A model generated the notes under the pieces. It was not told where the DNA came from and made no database searches. It saw only the letters and a program-made list of their open reading frames with translations. From NCBI RefSeq assembly GCF_020329435.1, contig NZ_JAGKJK010000008.1, forward strand, positions 310,001 through 374,000: 64,000 nt of DNA. Reading direction: 5' to 3'. The DNA is from Bradyrhizobium hereditatis (GTDB taxonomy: Bacteria; Pseudomonadota; Alphaproteobacteria; Rhizobiales; Xanthobacteraceae). This document shows positions 8,782 through 18,800 of this stretch, one piece after another (the first letter of the stretch is position 1; each line of letters begins with the position of its first letter). Both the position numbers and the translations under genes were made by a program.

Positions 8782-10305
8782 CTAACGCGGCAGCTTCGCG
8801 ATCGCCCGGCTGAGCTCGTGGATTTCGTAGGGCTTGCGCAGAATGGGAAAATCGCCGCGCACGTTCAGCGCCGCATCGCTGTAGCCGCTGGTTAGGAGGA
8901 TCCGCAGTCCGGGCTTAACAGCCTTCAGGTGGCGCGCGAGACCGAGGCCGTCCATTTTGCCGGGCATCACGATGTCGGAGAAGACGAGGTCTATTCCGTC
9001 GAGCTCGATTTCGCGCAGCGCCGCTTCGGCATTTGCGACACGGCGCACAGTGTAGCCGAGCTGCTCGAGCAGGCCGGTGCTGACGGCGGCGACATCTGGA
9101 TTGTCCTCCACCAGCAGCACGGTGCCGCTGCCGCCGGATGCAACCGCATTAAATTCCTCAGCCTCTGGCGCGGCGTGCTTCCGCGGCAGCAGCATCGTGA
9201 TCCGTGTGCCCTTGCCGAGCTCGCTCGCCACCTTGACCGTGCCGCCGGCCTGATGCGCGAAGCCATGGACCTGCGACAGCCCCAGGCCAGTACCCTTGCC
9301 GATCGGCTTGGTGGTGAAGAAGGGGTCGAAGATCTTGCCGAGGATATCCGGCGCGATGCCCGTGCCGGTATCCGCCACCGAGATCGCGACATATCCACTT
9401 GCGTCGGCTGCGCCGCCGGACGTCTCATTTCGCGCCGAGATCGTGATGACACCGCCGCTCGGCATCGCGTCGCGCGCGTTGATCACGAGATTGACGAGCG
9501 CCGTCTCGAATTCGGTGACATCGACCATCACCGGCCAGACGCCCCGGCCTACGTCGAATTTGAGCGTCACTGCGCTGCCGACGGCGGCGTCTAACACTTC
9601 GCGTATCCCATCGATGCGTTCGGCCACATCAACCGCTTGCGGGTTGACGCTCTGCCGCCGCGCGAATGACAGCAATTGGCTGGTCAGGGAAGCGCCGCGC
9701 TTGGTCGCTCCCTCAATCGCCGACAGCGCCCTCTGGCACTTGGGATCCTCGCCTACCACTTTCTTCAGCGTGTGCAGGCTGCCGCTGATGATCATCAGGA
9801 GATTGTTGAAGTCGTGGGCGATGCCGCCGGTCAGCTGGCCGAGTGCATCGAGCTTCTGCGATTCCGCGAGCTGCGCGTGCATCTGCTCCAGCTTGAGCTG
9901 TGCTTCGCGACGCTCGGTAATGTCTCGGGTGATCTTGGCAAAGCCGACGAGCCTGCCGTCCTCGTGGATGGGGTCGATGACCACACTGGCCCAGAAGAAC
10001 GTGCCGTCCTTGCGGACACGCCAGCCTTCTTCCTCGTAGCGGCCCTGTTCCCGCGCGATACGCAGGGCGCGCAACGGCTTGCCGTTGGCGCGGTCAACAT
10101 CGGTATAGAAGCGGGAAAAGTGCTGCCCGATGATCTCGGCGGGGGCGTAACCCTTGATCCGCTGGCCGCCGATGTTCCAGCTCGTGACGATGCCGGTCGG
10201 ATCCAGCATGTAAAGCGCGTAGTCAGCAACGCCCTCAACCAGGAGTCGGAAGTTACGTTCGCTTTCGAATAGATCCCTCTGCTGTAGCTGATCTTTTTTC
10301 AACAT
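8782..10305 (-). CDS. Hybrid PAS sensor histidine kinase with receiver domain
   Basis: A 507-residue soluble kinase. Order: PAS (about 15-135, ending 'GFAKITRDITERREA'), HisKA with 'GGIAHDFNNLL' phospho-acceptor His near residue 160, HATPase with N box 'NLVINARDAM', G1 'DTGTGIAP' and G2 'GKGTGLGL', then a receiver domain (about 390-505) with 'LLVEDNPDV', phospho-acceptor Asp in 'LVFSDIVMPG', and 'LRKPY'. No membrane segment, so it senses an internal cue. No separate output gene is adjacent. It converges on the SDR gene with only 8 bases between. Confidence 0.93.
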   Translation of the reverse strand: MLKKDQLQQRDLFESERNFRLLVEGVADYALYMLDPTGIVTSWNIGGQRIKGYAPAEIIGQHFSRFYTDVDRANGKPLRALRIAREQGRYEEEGWRVRKDGTFFWASVVIDPIHEDGRLVGFAKITRDITERREAQLKLEQMHAQLAESQKLDALGQLTGGIAHDFNNLLMIISGSLHTLKKVVGEDPKCQRALSAIEGATKRGASLTSQLLSFARRQSVNPQAVDVAERIDGIREVLDAAVGSAVTLKFDVGRGVWPVMVDVTEFETALVNLVINARDAMPSGGVITISARNETSGGAADASGYVAISVADTGTGIAPDILGKIFDPFFTTKPIGKGTGLGLSQVHGFAHQAGGTVKVASELGKGTRITMLLPRKHAAPEAEEFNAVASGGSGTVLLVEDNPDVAAVSTGLLEQLGYTVRRVANAEAALREIELDGIDLVFSDIVMPGKMDGLGLARHLKAVKPGLRILLTSGYSDAALNVRGDFPILRKPYEIHELSRAIAKLPR

Positions 10306-10369
10306 CCGACCCGCCCGTTTAACTGGCGCAAACGCTTGTCGCGCCGATTGGTTCCGCGACGCTGGCTTT

Positions 10370-10419
10370 TTTAACGAAATGGTTGGTTAGCGCGTTTAAC
10401 GAAATGGTTGGTTAGCGCG
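10370..10419. repeat. Two perfect 25-bp tandem repeats at the LysR gene end
   Basis: The 25-base unit starting TTTAACGAAATGGTTGGTTA occurs twice head to tail (10370-10394 and 10395-10419) with no mismatch. The second copy contains the TAA stop of the LysR-type gene (10412-10414), so the last codons and stop of the gene have been duplicated downstream. This looks like a recent slippage or duplication event, not a CRISPR. Confidence 0.85.
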
Positions 10420-11266
10420 CGGCCGCCAGGCTTTTGAACGTCGCCGCGAGCGTTCGCAGCGCCATGCGCTTGGCGGGATCGCTGACTTTCGAGTGCAGCA
10501 TCACCTTGGAGGAGGGGAGCCGCGGCAGCCCTTGGGCTGGCCCGATGTCGACCAGGCCGGGTGGCGCGATCCGGCGGGCCAGCGGCGCCACCGCAAGGCC
10601 GGCCAATGCCGCTGCGGTCACTGCGGTCACGCCGCCACCAACGAAGCTCTCGCCCCAGGCGATGCCGGCCTTGTCGAGAGCGCGGATCGCGACGGCGCGC
10701 ACCCCGCAAGGCGGCGCGAGCGTTGCCAGCGGCAGCGTTTCGCCGCGGCGCCAGTCAAGGCGTCTCGTGGCGAACCAGCCAAAGGCGTCTTCCGCCAGCT
10801 TCTCGCCGCCGCGGCGGCTGCCTTCCTGTCGCACCACGACAGCGTCGAGCTCACCGGCATCGTAGGCATCCAGCATCCGGCGCGAAAAGCCGATCGTCAC
10901 GGAGAGCGCCAGTTGCGACGACATCGCATGCAGCCGTTCGAGCAGCGGCACCAGTTCGGGTCCCGCGGCGTGATCGCTGATGCCAAGCGACAGCTTCTGG
11001 CGCACCGGCCTGTCGCCCGACAGCGCGCGGTCATGCGCCTCCATCAACGCGCGGGCGTGGGGGAGGAACGCGGCGCCCTCGGCCGTCAACGTGACCGCGC
11101 GCGGCGAGCGCTCGACCAGCCGTTTGCCGATCACGCTCTCCAGCCGCTGCAGCTTCATGCTGACGGCGGCCTGGGTGGTGCCGAGTGCCTCGGCGGCGCG
11201 GGTAAAGCCTTGCAGTTCGGCGACACGCAGGAACGCCTGCACGGTATCGATATCGAGCGTGGTCAT
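10412..11266 (-). CDS. LysR-family transcriptional regulator
   Basis: About 284 residues from the ATG at 11266; another in-frame ATG at 11290 would add eight residues, and neither has a strong ribosome-binding site. The N-terminal winged helix reads 'TVQAFLRVAELQGFTRAAE' and 'TTQAAVSMKLQRLE', followed by 'GKRLVERSPRAVTLT'. The rest is the LysR effector domain. It is divergent from the tautomerase gene across about 115 bases, so that gene is the likely target. The 3' end is tandemly duplicated. Confidence 0.9.
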   Translation of the reverse strand: MTTLDIDTVQAFLRVAELQGFTRAAEALGTTQAAVSMKLQRLESVIGKRLVERSPRAVTLTAEGAAFLPHARALMEAHDRALSGDRPVRQKLSLGISDHAAGPELVPLLERLHAMSSQLALSVTIGFSRRMLDAYDAGELDAVVVRQEGSRRGGEKLAEDAFGWFATRRLDWRRGETLPLATLAPPCGVRAVAIRALDKAGIAWGESFVGGGVTAVTAAALAGLAVAPLARRIAPPGLVDIGPAQGLPRLPSSKVMLHSKVSDPAKRMALRTLAATFKSLAAAR

Positions 11267-11283
11267 TGCATCATCAATAGTCG

Positions 11284-11308
11284 TTATCATTGATATGAAT
11301 GTAGATAA
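11284..11308. promoter_or_regulatory. Possible LysR operator between divergent genes
   Basis: TTATC (11284-11288) and GATAA (11304-11308) form the ends of a 25-base interrupted palindrome, with ATT-N6-AAT nested inside. This AT-rich T-N11-A type dyad is what LysR proteins usually bind. It overlaps the upstream alternative start of the LysR gene, about 75 bases before the tautomerase start. Assignment rests on position and symmetry only. Confidence 0.35.
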
Positions 11309-11381
11309 GATACCAAAATGGTAGCTGGAGGTCTAGGTAGGAGGGGGCGCAATGCCAGCGCCGCCCTGAAGGAGAATAACC

Positions 11382-11810
11382 ATGCCGCTGATCACCGTTA
11401 CCTATTCCACGGTCCGCAAGACGCCATCGTTGAAAGCCGAGATCGCCTCCGCCGTCAGCGATCTCACCGCGCGTATCCTGCGCAAGGATCCCAAGGTCAC
11501 CGCCGTCATCGTGAAAGCGATCGATGCTGCCGACTGGTTTGCCGGCGGAAAATCCCTCGCCGAACAGAGCCTCGCCAGCTTCTGGCTCGACGTTCACGTC
11601 AGCGAGGGCACCAACACCAAGGATGAGAAGGCCGCCTATCTCGCCGCGCTATTCCAGCGCATGGGCGAGCTGCTCGGCCCGCTGCATGAAGAGAGCTACG
11701 CCCATGTCGACGAAGTGAAAGGCGATTCTTACGGCTTCGGCGGTCTCACGCAGGAGCGTCGCTACATCGCGGGCAAGCTCGAGGTCGCGCCGCGGCAAGC
11801 GGCGGCGTGA
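11382..11810 (+). CDS. Tautomerase-family protein (4-oxalocrotonate tautomerase-like)
   Basis: A 142-residue protein beginning MPLITVTYST, so the mature N-terminus would be Pro1, the catalytic base of the tautomerase superfamily. Residues 'LTARILRKDPKVTAVIV' and 'SLAEQSLASFWLDVHVS' give the beta-alpha-beta fold; the length is about twice a classical 62-residue subunit, as in longer family members. An aaggag site lies 7-8 bases before the ATG. Divergent from the LysR regulator that probably controls it. The substrate is unknown. Confidence 0.88.
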   Translation: MPLITVTYSTVRKTPSLKAEIASAVSDLTARILRKDPKVTAVIVKAIDAADWFAGGKSLAEQSLASFWLDVHVSEGTNTKDEKAAYLAALFQRMGELLGPLHEESYAHVDEVKGDSYGFGGLTQERRYIAGKLEVAPRQAAA

Positions 11811-11830
11811 ACCTCATCGAGAAGTACTTC

Positions 11831-12130
11831 TTACGCCCTGAGCACGCCCAACACTGCCGCAGTGGCCGCAACAAACGAGAGGGCAATCACGGTGGCGCGC
11901 CAAAGCAGTTGTTGGCGCGCCAGGCGGCGATCCTGGAACGCCAGCCAATCCCGGACAAAGCCGGCGGGAATATCCTGCACCACGTTGCGCCGGTTGGGAT
12001 GTCGCATTTCGTGATCTACGAACATGGCCCGCACGTTGGCCACGCCCAGATGGTCAAGTTCGGAATTCCATTGCAAGGCGTTCGCGTTGTTGGTCCAGCG
12101 GTTCTCGAAGGGAAGTCTGTGCGACGTCAT
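11831..12130 (-). CDS. Small hypothetical protein with a C-terminal membrane anchor
   Basis: A 99-residue protein. The frame opens further upstream, but the ATG at 12130 has a strong gaggagg site about 5 bases away. The first 70 residues are polar ('HLGVANVRAMFVDHEMRHPN'), and residues about 78-97 form one helix ('ATVIALSFVAATAAVLGVL'), so the protein should be tail-anchored. No family recognised. Confidence 0.6.
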   Translation of the reverse strand: MTSHRLPFENRWTNNANALQWNSELDHLGVANVRAMFVDHEMRHPNRRNVVQDIPAGFVRDWLAFQDRRLARQQLLWRATVIALSFVAATAAVLGVLRA

Positions 12131-12217
12131 CGCGACCTCCTCTAAACACCACGCCTGCCTCTCGATATGTGGCATCGATCGCCGAAGCGGAAGACCTGGC
12201 ACCAGGGCAGGGTTGTC

Positions 12218-12946
12218 TCAGGTGGCCGCCTCCGGCAGGCGCATGTTTGTTGCGCCGAACACTTGCTCGAATGCCTGCCGGAGCGCGACGTCGACGTCCT
12301 CCATGGTCACGGGCAGGCCGAGGTCCACGAGCGAGGTGACGCCGTAACGCGGATCGGCGACGCCGCAGGGCACGATCGCGGAAAAATGCGACAGGTCAGG
12401 CTCGACATTGATGGCAATGCCGTGGAACGACACCCAGCGCCGCAGCCGTACGCCGATCGCGGCGATCTTGTCCTCGTACCCTGCGCCCTTGTCCGGGCGC
12501 CGGACCCAAACGCCGACGCGATCCTCACGCCGCTCGCCGCGCACGTTGAAGGCATCGAGCGTGCGGATGATCCATTCTTCCAGGCCCGCCACATAGGCGC
12601 GCACGTCCGGCCGCCGCCGCTTCAGGTCGAGCATGACATAGGCCACACGCTGGCCGGGCCCGTGATAGGTGAGCTGGCCGCCGCGGCCGGTGGTGAACAG
12701 CGGAAAGCGCGGCTCGAGCAGGTCGGCCTGCTTGCCGCTGGTGCCGGAGGTATAGAGCGGGGGGTGCTCCAGGAGCCAGACCAGTTCGGCCGCCTTGCCC
12801 TCGGCGATCGCGGCGGCACGGGCTTCCATCTCGGTCACGGCCTCGGGGTATGGCACGGAACCGGCCGAAATCCGCCATTCGACCTCGCCGCCGGCCGGGG
12901 ACAGCGCGAATGTCGTCAAATCAAGGCTTTGGCGGTCATTAACCAT
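12218..12946 (-). CDS. lipB: Lipoyl(octanoyl) transferase LipB
   Basis: A 242-residue enzyme that moves octanoyl from acyl carrier protein to lipoate-dependent enzyme subunits. The family signature 'GRGGQLTYHGPGQ' is present, with the catalytic Lys in 'EDKIAAIGVRLRRWVSFHG' and the acyl-accepting Cys in 'SAIVPCGV'. Length is normal. It is divergent from the FliN-like gene. lipA is not in the window. Confidence 0.96.
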   Translation of the reverse strand: MVNDRQSLDLTTFALSPAGGEVEWRISAGSVPYPEAVTEMEARAAAIAEGKAAELVWLLEHPPLYTSGTSGKQADLLEPRFPLFTTGRGGQLTYHGPGQRVAYVMLDLKRRRPDVRAYVAGLEEWIIRTLDAFNVRGERREDRVGVWVRRPDKGAGYEDKIAAIGVRLRRWVSFHGIAINVEPDLSHFSAIVPCGVADPRYGVTSLVDLGLPVTMEDVDVALRQAFEQVFGATNMRLPEAAT

Positions 12947-13008
12947 TGGCTAACCATAACGTGGTCAGGTGGAACCACAGCAATCTAGTCCCCTGTGGCG
13001 GTTCAGAA

Positions 13009-13251
13009 GTGGCGACCCTCGACAAAGTCAGCGTCAATCTCATGGTGGTGCTCGGCACCACTACCATGCCCATCCATCAGGTGATGCGGCTTTCCCGCGG
13101 CGCCATCATCGAACTGGACGCCACCGAGGCGGACGAGGTCAAGATACTTGCCAACAACCTTCCGATCGCCTCCGGCGTCGTTCTGGTGGATCGCAACCGC
13201 ATCGCGGTAGAAGTCAAGCAAATGCTGCCGAAATCCCCTGATGTCAGATAG
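13009..13251 (+). CDS. FliN-like SpoA-domain flagellar motor switch protein
   Basis: An 80-residue protein from the GTG at 13009; an in-frame TTG at 12946 lies against lipB and is less likely. The whole length is a SpoA/FliN C-terminal domain: 'VSVNLMVVLGTTTMPIHQVM', 'LSRGAIIELDA', 'VLVDRNRIAVEV'. FliN binds FliM in the cytoplasmic C-ring. It is shorter than most FliN proteins and no other flagellar gene is nearby, so it may be a secondary copy. Confidence 0.75.
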   Translation: MATLDKVSVNLMVVLGTTTMPIHQVMRLSRGAIIELDATEADEVKILANNLPIASGVVLVDRNRIAVEVKQMLPKSPDVR

Positions 13252-13349
13252 TTATTCGTTCGCAAAACTGCCTTGTCCCCCCATCCCTGATTTGTTACAT
13301 CGGCGCCATTGATCCGGGTGGACCTTCATCCATCCAGCCGGTGTCCCAA

Positions 13350-13434
13350 GCGCTCGTGGCGGAATTGGTAGACGCGCTGCCTTGAGGTGGCAGTGAGTAA
13401 CATCGTGGGGGTTCGAGTCCCTCCGAGCGCACCA
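13350..13434 (+). tRNA. tRNA-Leu (anticodon GAG)
   Basis: An 85-base tRNA with CCA encoded. Acceptor arms GCGCTC and GAGCGC pair fully. The D-loop holds the conserved GG. The anticodon stem-loop CTGCC-TTGAGGT-GGCAG gives GAG, reading CUC/CUU. A long variable arm and the T-loop GTTCGAG follow. A degenerate copy of the full tRNA occurs at 35001-35082. Confidence 0.96.
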
Positions 13435-13639
13435 TACCCACTTTGCCCTTGAAATCGGGTCCCAGGGCAGCGCCTGGCGAGGAAAATCAAGCATCTGCCA
13501 GCATTACGCTTCAGAACGGACCTTTCGGTGCGGTACGACCACTATTTGCAAGCGAATTGCGGCGATGCTTCCGCGCGCCGCAGCCCGGCTCGGAGGCTGG
13601 CGTCAAGCGAGGGGAAGCGTGGGCGATGACGGGAGTTGG

Positions 13640-14902
13640 TCATTGCCAGCGTCGAAAGATGACGCTGGCGTTGACGCCCCCGAAGCCGAATCCGTTCGAA
13701 ATCGCATGCTCCATCGTCATGCGCCTTGCCTCGCGGGCCACAATGTCGACGCCTTCCGCGGCCGGATCGCGATTTTCGAGATTGAGAGTGGGCGGCGCGA
13801 CCTGGTCGCGCAGTGCGAGAATCGTGAAGATCGCTTCCGCTCCTCCGGCTGCGCCGAGCAGATGACCGGTCGCCGATTTGGTGGCGCTCACAGCAATTTC
13901 TCCCTCGCGGCCGAAGACGGTTTTGATCGCCTCAAGTTCGGAAACATCGCCAACCGGCGTCGAAGTGGAATGGGCGTTGAGATGCTGGACATCGGCGGGC
14001 TTGAGCCCGGCCTGCCGCAAGGCGCCTTCCATGGCGCGGCGCGCCCCGTCGCCGTCCTCGGGGCCCGACGTGATGTGGTAGGCATCAGCCGTCGTGCCAT
14101 AGCCGGCAATTTCGGCGATCGGTTTGGCGCCGCGGCGGATCGCGTGCTCAAGTTCTTCAATCACGAGGATACCAGCACCTTCGCCCATGACGAAGCCGTC
14201 GCGATCGCGGTCGAAGGGGCGGGACGCGCGCGCTGGCGTTTCATTAAAGCCGGTCGAAAGTGCCCGGGCGGCGGCGAAGCCGCCAAGGCTCACGAGATCG
14301 ATGCAGGCTTCCGAACCGCCGCAAACCGCAACATCAGCTTCTCCCAAACGGATGAGGCGTGCGGCATCGCCGATCGCCTGCACGCTCGCGGCGCAGGCGG
14401 TGACCGGTGCGCCGACCGGACCCTTGAAACCGTGGCGGATCGAGATGTGACCGGCCGCGAGGTTTGCAAGAAAGGACGGCACCGTGAAGGGCGAGAGACG
14501 CCGGATACCGCGCTGATCCACCGTGCGAACCGCCTCGACGATTGCCGGAAAGCCTCCAATGCCCGATGCGATCACGGTCGCCGTGCGCTCCAGCGAATGC
14601 GAGTCAGAAGGGGTCCAAGCTGCCTGTGCGATGGCCTCGTCCGCAGCGACGAGCGCGAACAGGATGAAGCGGTCCATTCGTCGCTGATCTTTGGGAGGAA
14701 CGACCAGATCCGGATCGAAGCCTCCATCCGGATCGTCGGCCCTTGTTGGCACGATTCCAGCGACCCGGGCGGGAAGGGCAGCCGCCCATTCCGGAAGTGC
14801 GGCAAGTCCTGAACGGGCCGATAGTAGTCGGAACCACGCCAAGTCACTGCCGCAGCCTAGCGGTGATACCAGTCCCAATCCCGTAACGACGACGCGACGC
14901 AT
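13640..14902 (-). CDS. Beta-ketoacyl-ACP synthase II (FabF-like)
   Basis: A 420-residue thiolase-fold condensing enzyme. The Cys-His-His set is complete: Cys in 'VTACAASVQAIGDAA', His in 'LNAHSTSTPVGD', His in 'SATGHLLGAAGGAEA'. The C-terminal 'GFGFGGVNAS' loop is present. It extends acyl-ACP with malonyl-ACP. No acyl carrier protein, FabG or other fatty acid gene is beside it, so it is probably an accessory synthase, for example for a specialised lipid or signal molecule. The next gene (37 bases downstream of its start) is an SDR in the same direction and may form an operon. Confidence 0.9.
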   Translation of the reverse strand: MRRVVVTGLGLVSPLGCGSDLAWFRLLSARSGLAALPEWAAALPARVAGIVPTRADDPDGGFDPDLVVPPKDQRRMDRFILFALVAADEAIAQAAWTPSDSHSLERTATVIASGIGGFPAIVEAVRTVDQRGIRRLSPFTVPSFLANLAAGHISIRHGFKGPVGAPVTACAASVQAIGDAARLIRLGEADVAVCGGSEACIDLVSLGGFAAARALSTGFNETPARASRPFDRDRDGFVMGEGAGILVIEELEHAIRRGAKPIAEIAGYGTTADAYHITSGPEDGDGARRAMEGALRQAGLKPADVQHLNAHSTSTPVGDVSELEAIKTVFGREGEIAVSATKSATGHLLGAAGGAEAIFTILALRDQVAPPTLNLENRDPAAEGVDIVAREARRMTMEHAISNGFGFGGVNASVIFRRWQ

Positions 14903-14939
14903 GATGAGATTACCTTTGATGTCGGCCTAACCAGTCCGG

Positions 14940-15752
14940 CTACGCCGGTAGCCCCAGCTGCTTGCGGAGGCTTTTGTCAAACATCCGTTCGGGAACGAAG
15001 CGACGCAGGATGCTCACCTGCCGCGCCATCCTACCGCAGGTGTATCGCAGACGGGGCGAGGTGGTCGTCGCGGCTTCTACGACCCTCTCGGCAACAATCT
15101 CGGGACTGTCGGCTGTCTTCATGACCTCGCGCACGAGCGTGGCGGACCGCGTTCGCGCCGAGACGTATGCGTCTAGGCTACGATCAGGAAGCACCATGTT
15201 TTGTTCGAACGAAGTTCGGGTATACGCCGGCTCAAGCAAGCAAATTCGAATGCCGAAGGTCCGCACCTCGTGATCTAGGGACTCCGAGTAGCCTTCGAGA
15301 GCATGCTTCGTGGAGGCGTAGAGGGCCGAGAAGGGGGCAGGTATTAAGCCCATCACCGAACTTATATTGACGATCCGTCCCGCTTTTTGACTTCGCATCA
15401 CAGGGAGAACCGCGTTGGTCATGCGGATCACTCCGAAAAGGTTTACGTCGAACAACGCTTGGGCTTGTTGCACCGACGATTCTTCAGCTCCGGCAAACAG
15501 GCCGGTTCCCGCGTTGTTCACCAGAACGTCGATCCTGCCCGCCGTATCGAGCACCTTATCGACGACCGTCTTGACTGATGCGTCGTCCGTTACATCGCAG
15601 GGGATCATCGTAATGCCGTCCGCGATACTTGCGACGGCTCGCCGGCTCGTGCCGAACACGCGGAATCCAGCTTGACGCAACGCCTTTGCCGAAGCATGCC
15701 CGATTCCTGTTGCAGCACCGGTTACAATCGCCACCTTGCCGTCTTGTCGCAT
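14940..15752 (-). CDS. Short-chain dehydrogenase/reductase (SDR)
   Basis: A 270-residue classical SDR. The cofactor motif is 'VTGAATGIG' at residues 10-18, with 'NNAGTG' near residue 87, catalytic Ser in 'NISSVMG' and 'YASTKHA' carrying Tyr and Lys. A C-terminal extension with 'RLRYTCGRMARQ' resembles oxidoreductases of lipid-like substrates. It lies between the RND operon and the ketoacyl synthase, all on the minus strand; 37 bases separate it from the synthase. Substrate unknown. Confidence 0.92.
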   Translation of the reverse strand: MRQDGKVAIVTGAATGIGHASAKALRQAGFRVFGTSRRAVASIADGITMIPCDVTDDASVKTVVDKVLDTAGRIDVLVNNAGTGLFAGAEESSVQQAQALFDVNLFGVIRMTNAVLPVMRSQKAGRIVNISSVMGLIPAPFSALYASTKHALEGYSESLDHEVRTFGIRICLLEPAYTRTSFEQNMVLPDRSLDAYVSARTRSATLVREVMKTADSPEIVAERVVEAATTTSPRLRYTCGRMARQVSILRRFVPERMFDKSLRKQLGLPA

Positions 15753-15815
15753 AGAAAGTCTCCATCGATGCTATTGAGCGTTAGAAGTTGAACCGTCTCT
15801 TCCGACAAGAGAGGC

Positions 15816-18800
15816 CTATTCGGCAGCCATTGCTGTTCGCAATTCCGGCTGGTCGCTCGAGTCCTCATAGATCTCATCTGCAGTCGGCTTGATCCGAAAC
15901 CACGCGGCATAAAGCGCAGGAAGAAACAGCAGGATCAGCACCGTGCCGACCGCCGTGCCTCCGATCAGCGTATAGGCCATCGATCCCCAGAAGACGGAGT
16001 GAGTGAGAGGGATGAAGGCGAGCACGGCGGCAAGTGCCGTCAGGATCACCGGCCTCGTGCGTTGCACCGTGGCCTCGATGACGGCGTGATAGTCATCAAG
16101 GCCGGCAGCACGGTTCTCCTTGATTTGTTCGGTCAGGATCAGCGTGTTGCGCATCAGGATGCCGGCCAGTCCTATCAGGCCCAAAATGGCATTGAATCCG
16201 AATGGCTGGTTAAAGGCGAGCAACACGGGCACAACGCCGACAAGGCCAAGCGGTGCCGTCAGCATGACCATGGCCATCGTCGAGAAGGATCGCACCTGCA
16301 GCATGATGACAATCAGCATGGCGGCGATCATGGCGGGAAAGACCGTCGCCAACGCGTCATTGGCCTTGGTTGCCTCCTCGATCGATCCGCCCAATTCGAT
16401 GCGATAGCCGGCCGGAAGCGATGCGATCAGCGGCTCAAGGGCCGTCTTGATCTCCTTGGAGACCTCTGGAGGCTGGGTCGCCTCATTGATGTCCGAGCGA
16501 ATCGTGACGACAGGCGTACGATCACGCCGCTTCATAATCGGCTCTTCCAGACGAATTTCCGAATGGCCGATCTGGTCGAGCGGAATCGGGCGGCCGTCCC
16601 TGCTCATCAGGGAGAAATCCGCCAGACGCGTCGGATCCAGCCGCTCTCCGCCGGCGCTGCGTGCCACGATGGGGACATTGCGAATGTCCTCGCGGACCTG
16701 CGTAACGGCGATGCCAGTGAGGAGGAACTGGAGTTGCCGGCCCACCTCCGCTGGCGAGAGGCCGATGAGGTTCAGTCGATCCTGGTCCGGGATGAAGCGG
16801 AGCACGGGTGTGCGATTACCCCAATCGCGGTTGGCCTGCCGCACGTCGGGAACGCCACGCATGATACCGAGGGCTTTTTCAGAGATAGCGTACAATTGCT
16901 CGGGATCAGGCCCCATGACGCGAAACTCGACCGGGAACGGCGTGTAGGGTCCGAACACAAGCTGAGTGACGCGCACACTAGCCTCAGGTGCAAGCCCATC
17001 TGACACCGCCTGTCGGAGCCGGTGCTTCAAAGCTTCGCGCGCCTCCGCGTCCGGTGTCAGCACGACGATCTTGGCGAAGGCCGGATCAGGCAGCTCGGGC
17101 GCCATCGCGAAGAAGAATCGGGGAGCGCCCTGACCGACATAGCTGGTGACGATCTTAGCCTCCGACTGCTGCTCCAGCCAGTGTTCGAGCTTCTCGACTG
17201 TGGCGGTCCTCGTCCCAATGCTGGTGCCCTCCGGCAGGCGAACCTCCACCAGCACTTCGGGGCGGTCGGACGTCGGAAAGAACTGCTGTTTGACCGCGCC
17301 CATGCCGACGACGGAAAGCGCGAAAGCGATCGCGACGATGCCGCTCGTTACGAACTTGTGGCGCACGGCGAAGGTGATGAGCCTTCGCAGTCGCTGATAG
17401 TTCGGTGTGCCGTAAATCGCGTGGTGACCGCCTTCGATCGGCTTGATCGCGGGCAGCATCTTGACGCCAAGATAGGGCGTGAAGATCACCGCGACGATCC
17501 AGGAGACGATGAGGGCAAATCCCACGACCCAAAAGATGTTGCCGGCATATTCGCCGGCCGTCGAGCGCGCGAAGCCCACCGGCAGGAATCCGGCGACCGT
17601 TACGAGCGTGCCCGACAACATTGGCGCCGCAGTGTGGCTCCACGCGTAGGCCGCCGCCTTGATGCGGTCCATGCCCTCTTCCATTTTCACCACCATCACC
17701 TCGATGGCGATGATGGCGTCGTCCACGAGAAGACCAAGCGCCAGGATGAGGGCGCCGAGCGTGATGCGGTCGAAGAACCGGCCGGTTTCCAGCATGATGA
17801 GGAACACGACGGCAAGCGTCAGAGGGACGGCAGCCGCCACGACAATGCCGACGCGCCAGCCGAGGCTGAGCAGGCTCACGAGCAGCACCACGCCGAGAGC
17901 CATCGCAAACTTCATCATGAACTCGTCAACCGCCGAGGTGATGTTGACGGCCTGGTCGCTGACTTTGGCCAGAGTCATCCCGAGCGGCAGCGTCCGAGCG
18001 ATAGCTGCGGATCTCTCCTCCAGCGCCTTGCCGAGCGCGAGGCCATCCCAGCCCTCTTGCATAACCGCCGCGAGCATGACGGAGGGCTCACCCTGATGTC
18101 GAATGAGGTAGGTGGGAGGATCCTCGTAGCCGCGGCGGATTTCGGCGATGTCGGCGAGCTTCAGCGTCCGCCCTGCAGCGACGATCGGCGTGTCGGCGAT
18201 CGCCTGGACGCTGTCATAAGCGCCGTCGACCCGGATGAAGACCTGCGGCCCCTTGGTGTCGATCGAGCCTGCCGGTGTGACGGTGTTCTGCCGCTGCAAG
18301 GCGGCAACGATATCCTGTGCCGAGACGCCGAGGGTTGCCAGTTTGGCATAGGAAAACTCGATGAATATCTGTTCGGGACGTTCACCGAGGATGTTGATCT
18401 TCTTGACGCCGGGCACGTGCAGGAGGTCCTGCCGAATGGTCTCGGCTTGCCTGGCGAGTTCGCGCATCGGCATGTCCTTCGCCTTGAGGGCATAAAGGGC
18501 GAAGCTCACGTCCGAATATTCGTCGTTGACGAAAGGGCCGAGCACACCAGAGGGCAGCTTGCGCGCTTCATCCCCAAGCTTCTTGCGGGCCTGGTAGAAC
18601 TCCTCCTGCACGCTAGATGGCGGTGTGCTGTCCTTCAGCGTAACCGTCATGTACGCATAACCTGGCCGTGTGGTCGTCTCTACTCGGTCGTACCAGGTCA
18701 ACTCCTGAAGCCGCTTCTCCAACGGTTCGGCGACCTGATCCTGCATCTCGCGCGCCGTCGCGCCTGGCCATACCGTCGTGACCGTCAGGGTCTTGATGGT

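Noticed and set aside
10370..10419. CRISPR array
   Set aside because: Only two directly abutting copies with no spacers and no cas genes.
12946..13008. TTG start for the FliN-like protein
   Set aside because: It abuts the lipB start and has no ribosome-binding site; the added residues do not belong to the SpoA domain.
13565..14812. A 415-codon open frame on the plus strand
   Set aside because: It is antisense to the ketoacyl synthase, whose active-site motifs are complete; no motif appears in the shadow.
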